From Shewanella eurypsychrophilus (GTDB taxonomy: Bacteria; Pseudomonadota; Gammaproteobacteria; Enterobacterales; Shewanellaceae), in the NCBI RefSeq assembly GCF_007004545.3, contig NZ_CP045503.2, positions 1,768,501 to 1,832,500 on the forward strand: a stretch of DNA of 64,000 bases. Direction: 5' to 3'. The position numbers and the translations under genes were made by a program. Shown piece by piece: positions 17,429 to 26,548 of this stretch. A model generated the notes under the pieces. The model did no database searches. It was given only the letters and a program-made list of their open reading frames with translations, and was not told the DNA's origin. Within the stretch, counting starts at the first letter, position 1; the number at the start of each line of letters is the position of its first letter.

Positions 17429-19555
17429 TTAAAGCTGGTAACTTAATGTCAGTCCAAAATAATGGGCACTGTAGTCGTGGCTTAAATCTCCGAATGTCAG
17501 CACATTAGGGATCGTGCTCATGCTAACGTCCTGATCACTCCAGTCTGCATCTTGATATTGCTCAAATATCCAGTCGAGACGAATAGCCATCGATTCACTA
17601 AATTGATAATCGGCAAATGCATTGACGTTATGGCTTGTTGAGAAGTAATCGCCGTAGGGCGTTACCAATCCTTGTTTAACTTCTGTATCACTTTGGCCAT
17701 CCGAATAGTTGTAATCTATCCCCAGTGATAATTTCTTATCCACTAAGTTTTGGTACAGCATGCCTAAGCCAAGGATTGTCGATTGTTCATCTACATTTGC
17801 ATACCAGTTTGCTGTACTAAAGTTGCTACTGCCTGCTTGGTCGCTATCACGCCAATCTTGATTGAAAAAAGCGTTAAAGCTGAGGTCTTCATTGGCTAGG
17901 TATTGCCCTGAGATGTCATAGCCAGAAGTGTCAATGTTAGTGAGCCCTATCTGTGTATCGGTATAATCTTCTTGGCTAAAATGTAGATTTGCGGAAGTAG
18001 AGAATGTATCAGAGCCTGTGTAATTGGCTGATAGTTTATATTCTTGACGTTCTCTATCTGCAAGATAGCTTTTTCTGAGTAAAGGGTTACTTAGGCTGTC
18101 TGTTCGAGTAACGGGTTTATATTCACTGCCACTTCGGTCTTGTGCTTTTGCTTTAAATGCAAAGGACCAAGCTTGGGAAGCTCGATAGCTTAAGCGACCA
18201 TAAATACTAGATTCATGCAGTGTTTCTCTATCTAAATCACTGTAGTTGTTATGATCATAGTCGTAACCCACATCGAAATAGACATTACGGGTAAATCTGT
18301 ATTTAGCGGCAAGTTTTGCCTTTTGACGGGTGCGGTCATATTCTGGATTAGCAGCAGTGCCTGAAAAATAGCTGTCAGTGATAACCTGAGGGTGATCATT
18401 AATCTCTGTTTTATTATCTCTGTCTCTATAGTCATAGCTGGCACGTAAGCTTAATTCACTGGTGATTCGGCCAGAATACTTAATGGTCATTTCAATCATA
18501 TCGACTTGACCATCCAGGTTAACAGCAGGCAAGTCAGGAGAGGGGCCGTTAATCGTTGCAGGGAGAAAGGCTTGATCTTGAGTGAAACGGCTAAAACCTG
18601 TGTGCATTAGGATCTGTTGTCCATTAGCACCAAACTGAGCATTACCAGCAACACGGTAAGCTTTATTATCAGGGGCTGTAGCACTTTGTCCCGCATAGGC
18701 CGCACCAAAGGTTGGGGTAAATGCTGAATCCCAGTTTAATGCATTGTGATCGTTATTATATTGACTGAGCATGGTATCAATACCTGCGAGCCATCCATCG
18801 CCACTGAAGTAGATTTTAGCGCCTAAATTATCGATTGAATCGTCGATAGGTTGTGCCAACATGGCACTGTTTGTGAGTATGTTCCCACTGAAGGTACGTT
18901 TTCCTGAGCGTGCTTCGTGCTGATAATCCAGCTCTGCTTTATAGAAGTTACCTTTATAATGTGCATCTAGTGAAAATCGGTCACGCTGGGTCATTAGCTC
19001 AGCGGGTTTAGCGTTGTCGGCTAGTGTCGCCATCTGCCCGGTTGTGGCACCAGTTTGCCAATCTTGGGGAAGGACCATGGCATCACTTTTAACCCTATAA
19101 GGTGTCATAGCCTTGTCAGTATCGTAATTTGCGATACCACGATACCCTAAAGCGATTTGATACTGACCAGGTTTGCCTGTGGTCAGTGTTGCACTGCCAT
19201 TGTCATAACCTAGCTTGTCCGCTTCAATTTTTGTTTGGTAACCAGATTCATTTTTCAGTGTGACATCGGCATCTAAGTGGCCGACGAGTCCGTCTGTGTC
19301 AGTTCCCGTAGTATTACCGAAGTGGCTATCTGAACCATCATTATAAGCAACACCTACACCGATACTCCCCGCTGCTTCTGTAGAGACCTTACAGCGCTTA
19401 CACTCCCATTTATCAAGTTTTAAGCTGGTACGATTGACTTGTGCTAGGCTGTATCCGTCTGCCATAGCAGGCGAAAATACACTACTAATAGCCATGGCCA
19501 CTAAGCTTATTGATACAGAGTGATTCGCTAGGGCTTTCATTGTATTACTCTTCAT
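17429..19555 (-). CDS. mtrE: MtrE, outer-membrane beta-barrel of the MtrDEF conduit
   Basis: MtrE is the MtrB paralogue that would hold MtrD and MtrF together across the outer membrane. The open frame extends upstream into mtrD, but that part has no signal-like character. I start at the ATG at 19555, giving 708 residues. A signal peptide ends SPAMA, and the family CxxC (WECKRC) follows about 20 residues later. Tyr- and Asp-rich beta strands follow (for example YDYRDRDN, FDVGYDYDHN) and the end, LTLSYQL, is aromatic. The start lies 14 bp beyond the mtrD stop, the same spacing as mtrA-mtrB, which supports an ancestral duplication of the pair. Confidence 0.92.
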   Translation of the reverse strand: MKSNTMKALANHSVSISLVAMAISSVFSPAMADGYSLAQVNRTSLKLDKWECKRCKVSTEAAGSIGVGVAYNDGSDSHFGNTTGTDTDGLVGHLDADVTLKNESGYQTKIEADKLGYDNGSATLTTGKPGQYQIALGYRGIANYDTDKAMTPYRVKSDAMVLPQDWQTGATTGQMATLADNAKPAELMTQRDRFSLDAHYKGNFYKAELDYQHEARSGKRTFSGNILTNSAMLAQPIDDSIDNLGAKIYFSGDGWLAGIDTMLSQYNNDHNALNWDSAFTPTFGAAYAGQSATAPDNKAYRVAGNAQFGANGQQILMHTGFSRFTQDQAFLPATINGPSPDLPAVNLDGQVDMIEMTIKYSGRITSELSLRASYDYRDRDNKTEINDHPQVITDSYFSGTAANPEYDRTRQKAKLAAKYRFTRNVYFDVGYDYDHNNYSDLDRETLHESSIYGRLSYRASQAWSFAFKAKAQDRSGSEYKPVTRTDSLSNPLLRKSYLADRERQEYKLSANYTGSDTFSTSANLHFSQEDYTDTQIGLTNIDTSGYDISGQYLANEDLSFNAFFNQDWRDSDQAGSSNFSTANWYANVDEQSTILGLGMLYQNLVDKKLSLGIDYNYSDGQSDTEVKQGLVTPYGDYFSTSHNVNAFADYQFSESMAIRLDWIFEQYQDADWSDQDVSMSTIPNVLTFGDLSHDYSAHYFGLTLSYQL

Positions 19556-19569
19556 TACCTTGCTCCCTA

Positions 19570-20535
19570 TTAGCGCTGCAGTAGCTTGCCGGATGGATGA
19601 TTTGAACCATGCACTTGGCTGTGGCAGTTCATACAAGATTGCCCCGCGTTGAAGGCATTTTTTTGATTGGCAAACACGGCATTGGATGCGTGCCCATCTG
19701 ATGCATGGCAGCTCTGACAAAGCTGAGGAGGTTTACTAATGAGCATCGCTTCATTCACACTGCCATGTGGATTATGGCAATTAGCACAATTGTCAGTGAC
19801 AGGAGAGTGCTCCCAAAGTTTTGGCCCACGCTTCTCGGCATGACATGAATAACAGTTTTCATTCACGCTCATCTGCTTAAGGTTTGAGTCACTTAAACTT
19901 CCATGGGGGTTGTGACAATCACTACAAACCATCTGTTGCCACTTTAGCGGGTGAGAAGAGCGCTTATGAATATCGGCTTTTTGTTGTGTATGACATGAGG
20001 TGCAAACTTCGACTTCAGTTCTGCGGTTACTAATTGGATCGTCCCCAGTGTGGACTGAGTGACAGCTCGCGCAACTCACATCGGCATTGTCATGGTGATT
20101 GCCACTCCATGCCATTCGTTGCTCATCATTGTGACAGCTCATACAGACACTATTTTGTTTTTGCGCCGGTACTGGAGAGTTAGCGCCAAAGGTGATCATC
20201 GGTTCTTTTCCCCCTCGGTTGTGTTTACCGAGTGGTCCATGACAAGCTTCACACTGAAGATCTGCCATAGGAGAGCCTTGCACGTTTGCATGACCATGTA
20301 CGCCGTCAAATAGTGCCATCACTTCGGCACTTTTTCTGTGGCACATTAGGCAGGTATCTGCGCCTTTGGATGAATATTTACCTTCGGCAAATTTTTGGTC
20401 AAGAATAGCTTCTACTTCAGCTGGGTCTTTATCATCCCAAGGAGCAGCTATTATGTTTAAACTGAATACTGTTAATAAAAATAACAGGCAAGCCAAAGCC
20501 TTGCTGTTTGTCCAAGCAGATCCCATGTTCATCAT
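19570..20535 (-). CDS. mtrD: MtrD, periplasmic decaheme cytochrome c
   Basis: MtrD is the MtrA paralogue that feeds electrons into MtrE/MtrF. It has ten CxxCH motifs (CLMCH, CEACH, CMSCH, CASCH, CTSCH, CSDCH, CYSCH, CANCH, CQSCH, CMNCH), in the same order and spacing as MtrA. It shares long identical stretches with MtrA, such as [23 protein letters not shown] and [10 protein letters not shown]. The signal peptide is hydrophobic ([14 protein letters not shown]) and ends near IIAA. Adjacent GTG, ATG and ATG codons (20538, 20535, 20532) follow AGGAT; I take the first ATG, giving 321 residues. It is the first gene of the mtrDEF set, divergent from feoA. Confidence 0.92.
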   Translation of the reverse strand: MMNMGSAWTNSKALACLLFLLTVFSLNIIAAPWDDKDPAEVEAILDQKFAEGKYSSKGADTCLMCHRKSAEVMALFDGVHGHANVQGSPMADLQCEACHGPLGKHNRGGKEPMITFGANSPVPAQKQNSVCMSCHNDEQRMAWSGNHHDNADVSCASCHSVHTGDDPISNRRTEVEVCTSCHTQQKADIHKRSSHPLKWQQMVCSDCHNPHGSLSDSNLKQMSVNENCYSCHAEKRGPKLWEHSPVTDNCANCHNPHGSVNEAMLISKPPQLCQSCHASDGHASNAVFANQKNAFNAGQSCMNCHSQVHGSNHPSGKLLQR

Positions 20536-20690
20536 CACACATCCTGAGCGCAGTTAAGCTAATAATTGTTATATTAGTAATCATCTAATTTACCAATGCA
20601 TAATAATAGAACATTTAAGTGACAAATGAGTAACAAGCGCGAATAAATTAACGGGTAAAGAGTGATGATTCTGAAGGATAAAACTTGAAG

Positions 20691-20706
20691 TGTGATCTAG
20701 ATCACC
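20691..20706. promoter_or_regulatory. Near-consensus CRP site between mtrD and feoA
   Basis: TGTGA, tctaga, TCACC matches nine of ten consensus bases, and its core GTGATCTAGATCAC is a perfect palindrome. It lies about 155 bp upstream of mtrD and about 250 bp upstream of feoA. CRP is the main activator of anaerobic respiration genes in Shewanella, so mtrD is the more likely target. Confidence 0.7.
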
Positions 20707-20832
20707 GTCGGGGTGTGGGGAAAACATGATTTTTACTAAAGTAATAACTATTCGTATTTGAGTTCTTGCTAAATTTAATTAATCACAATCATTTATTAGT
20801 TGAGACTTTTGTCACATAATAAGGAATACAAT

Positions 20833-20847
20833 TGAAAACTATTATCG
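20833..20847 (+). promoter_or_regulatory. Fur-box candidate upstream of feoAB
   Basis: The 15 bases fit the 7-1-7 Fur pattern TGATAAT-N-ATTATCA at 12 of 14 positions. The site is about 108 bp upstream of feoA. Repression of feoAB by Fur with iron is well known in related bacteria; its use here is inferred. Confidence 0.6.
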
Positions 20848-20954
20848 TTTCGAATGCGAAAGATTGATCTAGGTAAAGTTATTCTTTTTTTTCCTCCGTT
20901 AAAATTAGTTCAAGTTTAAGAATTATTAAAACCTGTTGAAGGTATAAAAGCATA

Positions 20955-21224
20955 ATGAAATTAAGCGATTTAAACCCTGGCGATCACGCCACTATTTCTG
21001 AAGTAGGTCAATTAGATTTGCCTTCTGTAGTTAAACGTAAATTACTCTCTATGGGTATCACCCCAAATACCTCTTTTCATGTGATACGAAAAGCGCCGAT
21101 GGGATCTGGCTTAGAGCTAGATATCCGAGGCAGTCGATTATGTATGCGCCGTGATCTTGCAGACATAATTGATGTGGACAAAGTGAGTGTTTTAAATCTA
21201 GAGGTGGAGAAAACGAATGGCTAA
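20955..21224 (+). CDS. feoA: FeoA, ferrous iron transport accessory protein
   Basis: FeoA is a small cytoplasmic SH3-fold protein needed for full activity of the FeoB Fe(II) transporter. The 89-residue product shows the family pattern: MKLSDL.PGDHATI at the start, then a hydrophobic KRKLLSMGI segment and GLELDIRGSRLCMRRDLADII near the end. An AAGG about 10 bp upstream supports the ATG. Its stop overlaps the feoB start by eight bases, so the two are translationally coupled. It is divergent from the mtr cluster, an arrangement that fits Fe(II) release by metal reduction followed by uptake. Confidence 0.93.
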   Translation: MKLSDLNPGDHATISEVGQLDLPSVVKRKLLSMGITPNTSFHVIRKAPMGSGLELDIRGSRLCMRRDLADIIDVDKVSVLNLEVEKTNG

Positions 21225-23511
21225 GCAGTTTCATTGTGTCACAGTGGGTAACCCTAATGCGGGTAAATCGACACTTTTTAATGCCCTTACTGGTGCTAAT
21301 CAACAGGTAGGTAACTGGTCAGGTGTGACGGTTGAGAAAAAAACCGGTCAATTTGCACTTAATGGTACCGATGTTTCTCTTACTGATCTTCCAGGTATCT
21401 ATGATCTTTTACCTGCGGGTAATAGTTGTGACTGCTCTTTGGATGAGCAGATCGCGCAACAGTTTCTCGCAGAACAACAAGTTGACGGCATCATTAACCT
21501 TGTTGATGCGACTAATATAGAAAGACACCTCTACTTAACGGTTCAGCTCCGTGAGCTTGGCATTCCAATGGTTGTCGTGCTTAACAAAATAGATGCTGCG
21601 AAAAAACATGGCATTGAAGTTGATGTTGAACAGATGAGTAATACGTTGGGCTGCCCAGTCGTCGCAGTCTGTTCTCGTGAAGAGGGTGATATAGATAAAG
21701 TTAAGTCTCAGGTTATTGCTCTTCTCGAAGGGCGTGTTTCAGAAGAGCCCTTAGTGCTCAATTACGATCAAGACATTGAGAAAGGTGTCATTAATTTATT
21801 GGCAAGTGACGCTAATCTTAGTCGTGGCCGTGCTCTGGCGATGTTAGCCAACGGCATAGGATGTGGTCAGTGTAAAAATAGCCAGATGCAATCTGAAGTC
21901 AATCAATGTTCAGAGTCGATAGCAAGACAGGGCAAAGATATTGAAATTATGGTTGCCACCACACGCTTTGATTTTGTCCAAAACGTTTTTAACTCGTCTG
22001 TATCTGCAAATGGCGCAGAAACCATGAGTGATAAGTTAGACAAGGTCATACTGCATCCAGTCGCAGGCGTGCCTGTTTTCCTATTCGTCATGTATTTGAT
22101 GTTCATGTTCAGCATCAACGTTGGCAGCTCGTTTATCGATTTCTTTGATATGACCGCAGGTGCTATTTTTGTTGATTACCTAGGCGCATTGATGTCTAGC
22201 CTAGGCTCTCCGACATGGCTGGTGACTATCATTGCTGGTGGTGTTGGCCAAGGTATTCAGACTGTTGCAACCTTTATTCCTGTTATCGCTGCACTTTTCT
22301 TGGCACTTTCAGTGCTTGAAGGCTCTGGTTACATGGCGCGTGCAGCTTTTGTGGTAGATGGGTTAATGCGACGCATAGGTTTACCCGGTAAAGCGTTTGT
22401 TCCTATGATTGTTGGTTTTGGCTGTTCAGTGCCTGCTATTATGGCCACCCGTACTCTAGGCAGTGAGCGTGAGCGTATCGTTACCGGCATGATGGCGCCG
22501 TTTATGTCATGTGGTGCACGTCTTCCCGTGTATGCATTATTTGCCGCCGCATTCTTCCCTGAGTCTGGACAGAACTTGGTATTCTTGCTTTACATTATTG
22601 GTGTATTAGCTGCTGTAGGAACAGGGCTTCTGCTTCGCTCAACCGTACTGCCAGGTTCTAGCAGTGCTGTAGTCATGGAGCTTCCAAGCTATGAGAAACC
22701 TAAATTCAAAACAGTAATGAACCGTACAGGTAAGCGTACTAAGAGCTTTATTCTTGGTGCAGGTAAAACAATTGTTATCGTCGTGACTTTATTAAACTTC
22801 GTCAATGCTATTGGTATTGACGGTACGTTTGGTCATGAAGATAGTTCTGAATCTGTACTCAGTGTAGCGAGTCAAAAAATAACGCCTTTATTTGCACCAA
22901 TGGGCGTAGAGCAAGACAACTGGCCGGCAACCGTAGGTATTATTACGGGTATTTTTGCTAAGGAAGCGGTAGTTGGAACGCTAAATAGCTTATACAGCAC
23001 TCCAGCTGGTGAAGATGAAGAGCTTGCGCCTTTCATTGAAACGCTAAACGAGGCATTGGCAACAATCCCTGAGAACTTGCTAGGTATTCAGGTTAATGAT
23101 CCCCTTGGGCTTGATGTGGGCGATGTGACTTCACTTCAAACCGCCTCTGAAGAGCTTGAGGTTGATAGTTCAACGTTTACAGCACTTCAAGCTGGTTTCA
23201 CTGGTATTGCAGCTGCATTTGCCTACTTATTGTTTATTCTGTTGTATACGCCATGTGTGGCGGCTATGGGCGCACTTGTTGGTGAGTTTGGTGGGCGTTG
23301 GGCGGCATTTGCAGGGGTTTGGACTTTTGCATTAGCTTATGGCACTGCAACTATCTTTTATCAAGTTGCCACATTTAGTGCTCATCCTGTGAGCTCTTCA
23401 CTTTGGATTGGCTTCTTCTTGAGTGCTCTCGCTATATTCTATATTTGGCTCAAACTGAAAGCGAAACGCACAGAGATGCAGACATTGAATGTCAAAGTGA
23501 TCACCGATTGA
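21217..23511 (+). CDS. feoB: FeoB, ferrous iron permease with GTPase domain
   Basis: FeoB imports Fe(II) across the inner membrane, driven or gated by its N-terminal G domain. The 764-residue product shows G1 GNPNAGKST (about residues 11-19), a G2 Thr in SGVTVEKK, G3 DLPG and G4 NKID, then a helical GDI-like region. The remaining two thirds form a polytopic membrane domain with the paired gate motifs (GFGCSVPAIMATRT in the first half, YTPCVAAMGAL in the second). Cysteine-rich GNSCDCS and GIGCGQCKNSQ segments lie in the cytoplasmic part. A strong terminator follows. The gene forms a two-gene operon with feoA; no feoC is present. Confidence 0.96.
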   Translation: MAKQFHCVTVGNPNAGKSTLFNALTGANQQVGNWSGVTVEKKTGQFALNGTDVSLTDLPGIYDLLPAGNSCDCSLDEQIAQQFLAEQQVDGIINLVDATNIERHLYLTVQLRELGIPMVVVLNKIDAAKKHGIEVDVEQMSNTLGCPVVAVCSREEGDIDKVKSQVIALLEGRVSEEPLVLNYDQDIEKGVINLLASDANLSRGRALAMLANGIGCGQCKNSQMQSEVNQCSESIARQGKDIEIMVATTRFDFVQNVFNSSVSANGAETMSDKLDKVILHPVAGVPVFLFVMYLMFMFSINVGSSFIDFFDMTAGAIFVDYLGALMSSLGSPTWLVTIIAGGVGQGIQTVATFIPVIAALFLALSVLEGSGYMARAAFVVDGLMRRIGLPGKAFVPMIVGFGCSVPAIMATRTLGSERERIVTGMMAPFMSCGARLPVYALFAAAFFPESGQNLVFLLYIIGVLAAVGTGLLLRSTVLPGSSSAVVMELPSYEKPKFKTVMNRTGKRTKSFILGAGKTIVIVVTLLNFVNAIGIDGTFGHEDSSESVLSVASQKITPLFAPMGVEQDNWPATVGIITGIFAKEAVVGTLNSLYSTPAGEDEELAPFIETLNEALATIPENLLGIQVNDPLGLDVGDVTSLQTASEELEVDSSTFTALQAGFTGIAAAFAYLLFILLYTPCVAAMGALVGEFGGRWAAFAGVWTFALAYGTATIFYQVATFSAHPVSSSLWIGFFLSALAIFYIWLKLKAKRTEMQTLNVKVITD

Positions 23512-23528
23512 TAAGGCTATTGATTGTT

Positions 23529-23558
23529 AAAAAAGCAGCGATTATTCGCTGCTTTTTT
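23529..23558 (+). terminator. Intrinsic terminator of feoAB
   Basis: A perfect 13-bp stem (aaaaaagcagcga with its complement) has a four-base loop and ends in six T. Confidence 0.9.
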
Positions 23559-23717
23559 GTTTTATGAGGCTTTGTCGGGATTTTTTACTATTCAGCCGTT
23601 GTATCTCGCTCTGAGATAGTGGATCATCCTTCTAATTACATCAAATATTACCAACCTTGGCTGGTTTACCAATGAGTAAACTATCCTAGGTTGCTAGCGT
23701 TCTCTAAGAGGAATTCC

Positions 23718-25388
23718 ATGAGTCAAGTGGACAGCGAAGTTCGTCCCAGTAACTTCATTCGTAACATCATAGATGAAGATTTAGAAAGTGGTAAGCATAC
23801 CAGTGTGCATACCCGCTTTCCGCCTGAGCCAAATGGCTTTCTTCATATCGGACATGCAAAATCTATTTGCTTGAATTTCGGTATAGCTAAGGATTACAAG
23901 GGCCAGTGTAACTTACGCTTTGATGATACTAATCCTGAAAAAGAAGATATCGATTATGTTCATTCAATTCAGAACGACGTAAAGTGGCTCGGTTTTGAGT
24001 GGTCAGGGGATATTCGTTACTCCTCTAACTATTTCGATCAGCTACATCAATATGCTGTAGAGCTGATCACTAAGGGCTTAGCCTATGTCTGCTTCTTAAA
24101 TAGTGAAGAAACTCGTGAGTATCGCGGTACCTTGAAAGCACCGGGTAAAAACAGTCCTTACCGTGATACATCAGCGGCTGAAAACCTTGAGCTGTTTGAG
24201 AAGATGCGCAAGGGTGAGTTCAAAGAGGGTGAATGTTCACTTAGAGCTAAGATCGATATGGCATCGTCTTTCATGTGTATGCGCGATCCTATCATCTACC
24301 GTATTCGCTTCGTTCATCATCATCAAACGGCTGATAAATGGTGCATCTACCCAATGTACGATTTTACCCACTGTATCTCGGATGCCATCGAGAATATCAG
24401 TCACTCTTTATGTACATTAGAGTTCCAGGACAACCGTCGTCTGTACGACTGGGTGCTGGACCATTTAGACGACTTTCAGGCGCCTAACAGAACTCGCCAA
24501 TATGAGTTTTCTAGGCTCAACCTTGAATACACCTTGATGTCAAAGCGTAAGCTGAATGATTTAGTGACACGTGATCTGGTCAATGGTTGGGACGATGCGC
24601 GTATGCCAACAATCGCAGGCCTACGTCGTCGCGGTTATACGGCCGCATCAATTCGTGAATTTTGTTTACGTATCGGCGTAACAAAGCAAGATAATATGGT
24701 TGAAGTAGCCATGTTAGATGCCTGTATTCGTGAAGAATTAAACGATAATGCTCCACGTGCCATGGCTGTGATCAATCCGGTTAAAGTGATTATCGAAAAC
24801 TACCCTGAAGGGCAGGTTGAGACTTTAAATGCACCGATTCACCCAAGCAAAGAAGAGATGGGTAAACGTGAAGTCATATTTGGTCGCGAGCTGTTTATCG
24901 ATGCCGATGACTTCCGTGAAGAAGCGAACAAGAAGTATAAGCGTCTTGTGCAAGGTAAAGAGGTCCGCCTACGTAACGCCTATGTCATTAAAGCTGAACG
25001 CTGTGACAAGGATGCAGAAGGTAACATCACCACTATCTATTGTACTTATGATGATGAGACATTAGGTGTAAATCCATCTGATGGTCGTAAAGTGAAAGGT
25101 GTTATTCATTGGGTTGAAGCGACTTCTGCCAAACCTGCTGAATTCCGTATTTATAACCGACTATTTATTGATGCAAACCCTGCAGCGGCAGAGACTGTTG
25201 ATGAAGTCATAAACCCTGACTCTCTAGTCGTGAAGCAAGGTTTCGTTGAAGCCAGTCTTGTGAGTGCTGCTCCTGAAAAAGCCTATCAGTTTGAGCGTGA
25301 AGGTTACTTCTGTGCAGACAGCAAAGATTCAACGTCCGACAACTTAGTCTTCAACTTAACGGTAGCACTACGAGATTCGTCTCAGTAG
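23718..25388 (+). CDS. glnS: Glutaminyl-tRNA synthetase
   Basis: This class I aminoacyl-tRNA synthetase charges tRNA-Gln. The ATG at 23718 is preceded by AAGAGGAA and gives 556 residues, like E. coli GlnS. A TTG-started extension to 23691 has no support. The HIGH signature occurs in [14 protein letters not shown] (about residues 35-48), [10 protein letters not shown] follows, and the KMSKS-equivalent MSKRKL lies near residue 270. The C-terminal half carries the paired beta-barrel anticodon-binding domains ([13 protein letters not shown]). It is a monocistronic housekeeping gene with its own terminator. Confidence 0.97.
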   Translation: MSQVDSEVRPSNFIRNIIDEDLESGKHTSVHTRFPPEPNGFLHIGHAKSICLNFGIAKDYKGQCNLRFDDTNPEKEDIDYVHSIQNDVKWLGFEWSGDIRYSSNYFDQLHQYAVELITKGLAYVCFLNSEETREYRGTLKAPGKNSPYRDTSAAENLELFEKMRKGEFKEGECSLRAKIDMASSFMCMRDPIIYRIRFVHHHQTADKWCIYPMYDFTHCISDAIENISHSLCTLEFQDNRRLYDWVLDHLDDFQAPNRTRQYEFSRLNLEYTLMSKRKLNDLVTRDLVNGWDDARMPTIAGLRRRGYTAASIREFCLRIGVTKQDNMVEVAMLDACIREELNDNAPRAMAVINPVKVIIENYPEGQVETLNAPIHPSKEEMGKREVIFGRELFIDADDFREEANKKYKRLVQGKEVRLRNAYVIKAERCDKDAEGNITTIYCTYDDETLGVNPSDGRKVKGVIHWVEATSAKPAEFRIYNRLFIDANPAAAETVDEVINPDSLVVKQGFVEASLVSAAPEKAYQFEREGYFCADSKDSTSDNLVFNLTVALRDSSQ

Positions 25389-25416
25389 TTATTAGCTGAC
25401 GTAAAATTGATGCATT

Positions 25417-25449
25417 AAAAAGGCTTTAGGTTTCCCTAAAGCCTTTTTT
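25417..25449. terminator. Bidirectional terminator between glnS and the Yip1-type gene
   Basis: A 14-bp perfect stem with a four-base loop is flanked by an A-run on the left and a T-run on the right, so it can serve both convergent genes. Confidence 0.9.
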
Positions 25450-25454
25450 GTTAT

Positions 25455-25574
25455 CCTAGTTTCCTAGTTTCCTAGTTTCCTAGTTTCCTAGTTTCCTAGT
25501 TTCCTAGTTTCCTAGTTTCCTAGTTTCCTAGTTTCCTAGTTTCCTAGTTTCCTAGTTTCCTAGTTTCCTAGTTT
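25455..25574. repeat. Fifteen perfect tandem copies of the 8-mer cctagttt
   Basis: The 120 bp are exactly fifteen identical copies and end at the base before the stop codon of the Yip1-type gene. They contain no spacers, so this is not a CRISPR. Read on the minus strand the array is directly downstream of the stop, so it is part of the 3' untranslated region. Confidence 0.97.
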
Positions 25575-26171
25575 CTATTGATACATAGGGCCGAAACCCA
25601 TACTCCATAAAATCACGCTCGATGCCATCAAGGCAACCAGCAGTACCAAGCCTGCTGTAACGACAGAGCTTGCATAGATAAAGCCCTTCTCTTCAGGAAT
25701 ATTCATGATGATAGGCACGCCTGTGTATAGCAGGTAGACTGAATATGCGAGTCCAATTAATCCTATAACCATCACGAACCAGACTGCAGGATAAAGTGCC
25801 GCTAAACCAACCATAAATAGTGGCGTTGCAGTATATGAAGCTAGCTCTAGTGCTTGAGTATAGCTAGGATCTGCATCAAAGGTTTTTGCCATCCAAAAAG
25901 CAAGATACGCTAGAGCAAATACCCCAGCGATGAGCCCAAAGTACATGCCTCCGGACATCAAGAGTGCACTTTCTTGTGTCAGGAAGAGTCGATCGCCAAC
26001 ACCTAAGTCCCATCCCAGTTCAGTAGCAGCGATGAAGGTACAGATCACTGGGATCAATGCAACGAGTAAAATATGGCTAAGGCTACTCTTTAGCGCTTCG
26101 TGATTTTGTTCAATCGTGTGCCACTCTTCTTTTGGATGAGTGTAGAGTCCCATTAAGTGATTTAATATCAT
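25575..26171 (-). CDS. Yip1-domain inner-membrane protein
   Basis: The 198-residue protein fits the bacterial Yip1/YIP1-domain family. It has a short N-terminal MILNHLMGLYTHPKEEW segment typical of that family, followed by five hydrophobic segments (around residues 34-50, 72-95, 112-128, 130-150 and 168-190). The small motif YTGVPIIMNIPEEKG lies before the last helix. Function is unknown; the family is often linked loosely to membrane homeostasis. It is convergent with glnS, with an unusual 15-copy 8-mer array at its 3' end. Confidence 0.75.
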   Translation of the reverse strand: MILNHLMGLYTHPKEEWHTIEQNHEALKSSLSHILLVALIPVICTFIAATELGWDLGVGDRLFLTQESALLMSGGMYFGLIAGVFALAYLAFWMAKTFDADPSYTQALELASYTATPLFMVGLAALYPAVWFVMVIGLIGLAYSVYLLYTGVPIIMNIPEEKGFIYASSVVTAGLVLLVALMASSVILWSMGFGPMYQ

Positions 26172-26548
26172 TATAATTATCCTTGTTTAGCTTTAATCTT
26201 TTGCTCGCCAAACTTCAGACGAGCCTAAATGCCTATTGGTCTAATTCCCAAAGACCTTACGGCTCACGATACCCAACACCAATCAATGCCCTGTTAATCC
26301 ATTTAAAATTGTTTCGGTATAAGTTTATTTATTGAACAAAACTACATGTTAGTCAAGCTCATATTGGCTAACTTGTTAAATATTTGTTTCGTGACTTGTG
26401 TCTGCGGCATATTGATCTAGCTCAAGTTACGGGGACAATGGTGGAAATACAGCAATTTGCTTGCAAATAGGCTCCTTACTAAGAAGGAGTCGATGATAGA
26501 ATATCTAGCTATAAAGTCTGATAAATAATTATTTCGAGAATAGCACTC
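26172..26548. other. Divergent intergenic region upstream of miaE
   Basis: This 377-bp stretch has no gene. It holds an FNR-like palindrome at 26412-26425 and a small ctcctt/aaggag hairpin near 26470-26490. Otherwise I see only A+T-rich promoter-like DNA. Confidence 0.7.
26412..26425 (+). promoter_or_regulatory. FNR-like site upstream of miaE
   Basis: TTGAT, ctag, CTCAA matches nine of ten bases of the FNR/EtrA consensus and lies about 124 bp upstream of the miaE start. Control by oxygen would suit an oxygen-dependent hydroxylase, but this is inference. Confidence 0.35.

Larger units (their letters stand above)
20536..20954. other. Divergent regulatory region between mtrD and feoA
   Basis: About 420 bp of A+T-rich DNA separate the divergent starts. 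It holds a CRP palindrome and a Fur-box candidate, listed separately. I see no small gene or terminator here. Confidence 0.85.

Noticed and set aside
19556..19720. Extended N-terminus of MtrE reaching into mtrD
   Set aside because: The extra residues lack family similarity and would precede the signal peptide. The ATG at 19555 gives a normal outer-membrane signal sequence.
25455..25574. Regular repeats that might be read as a CRISPR array
   Set aside because: The units are 8 bp, contiguous and identical, with no spacers and no cas genes nearby. It is a simple tandem array.
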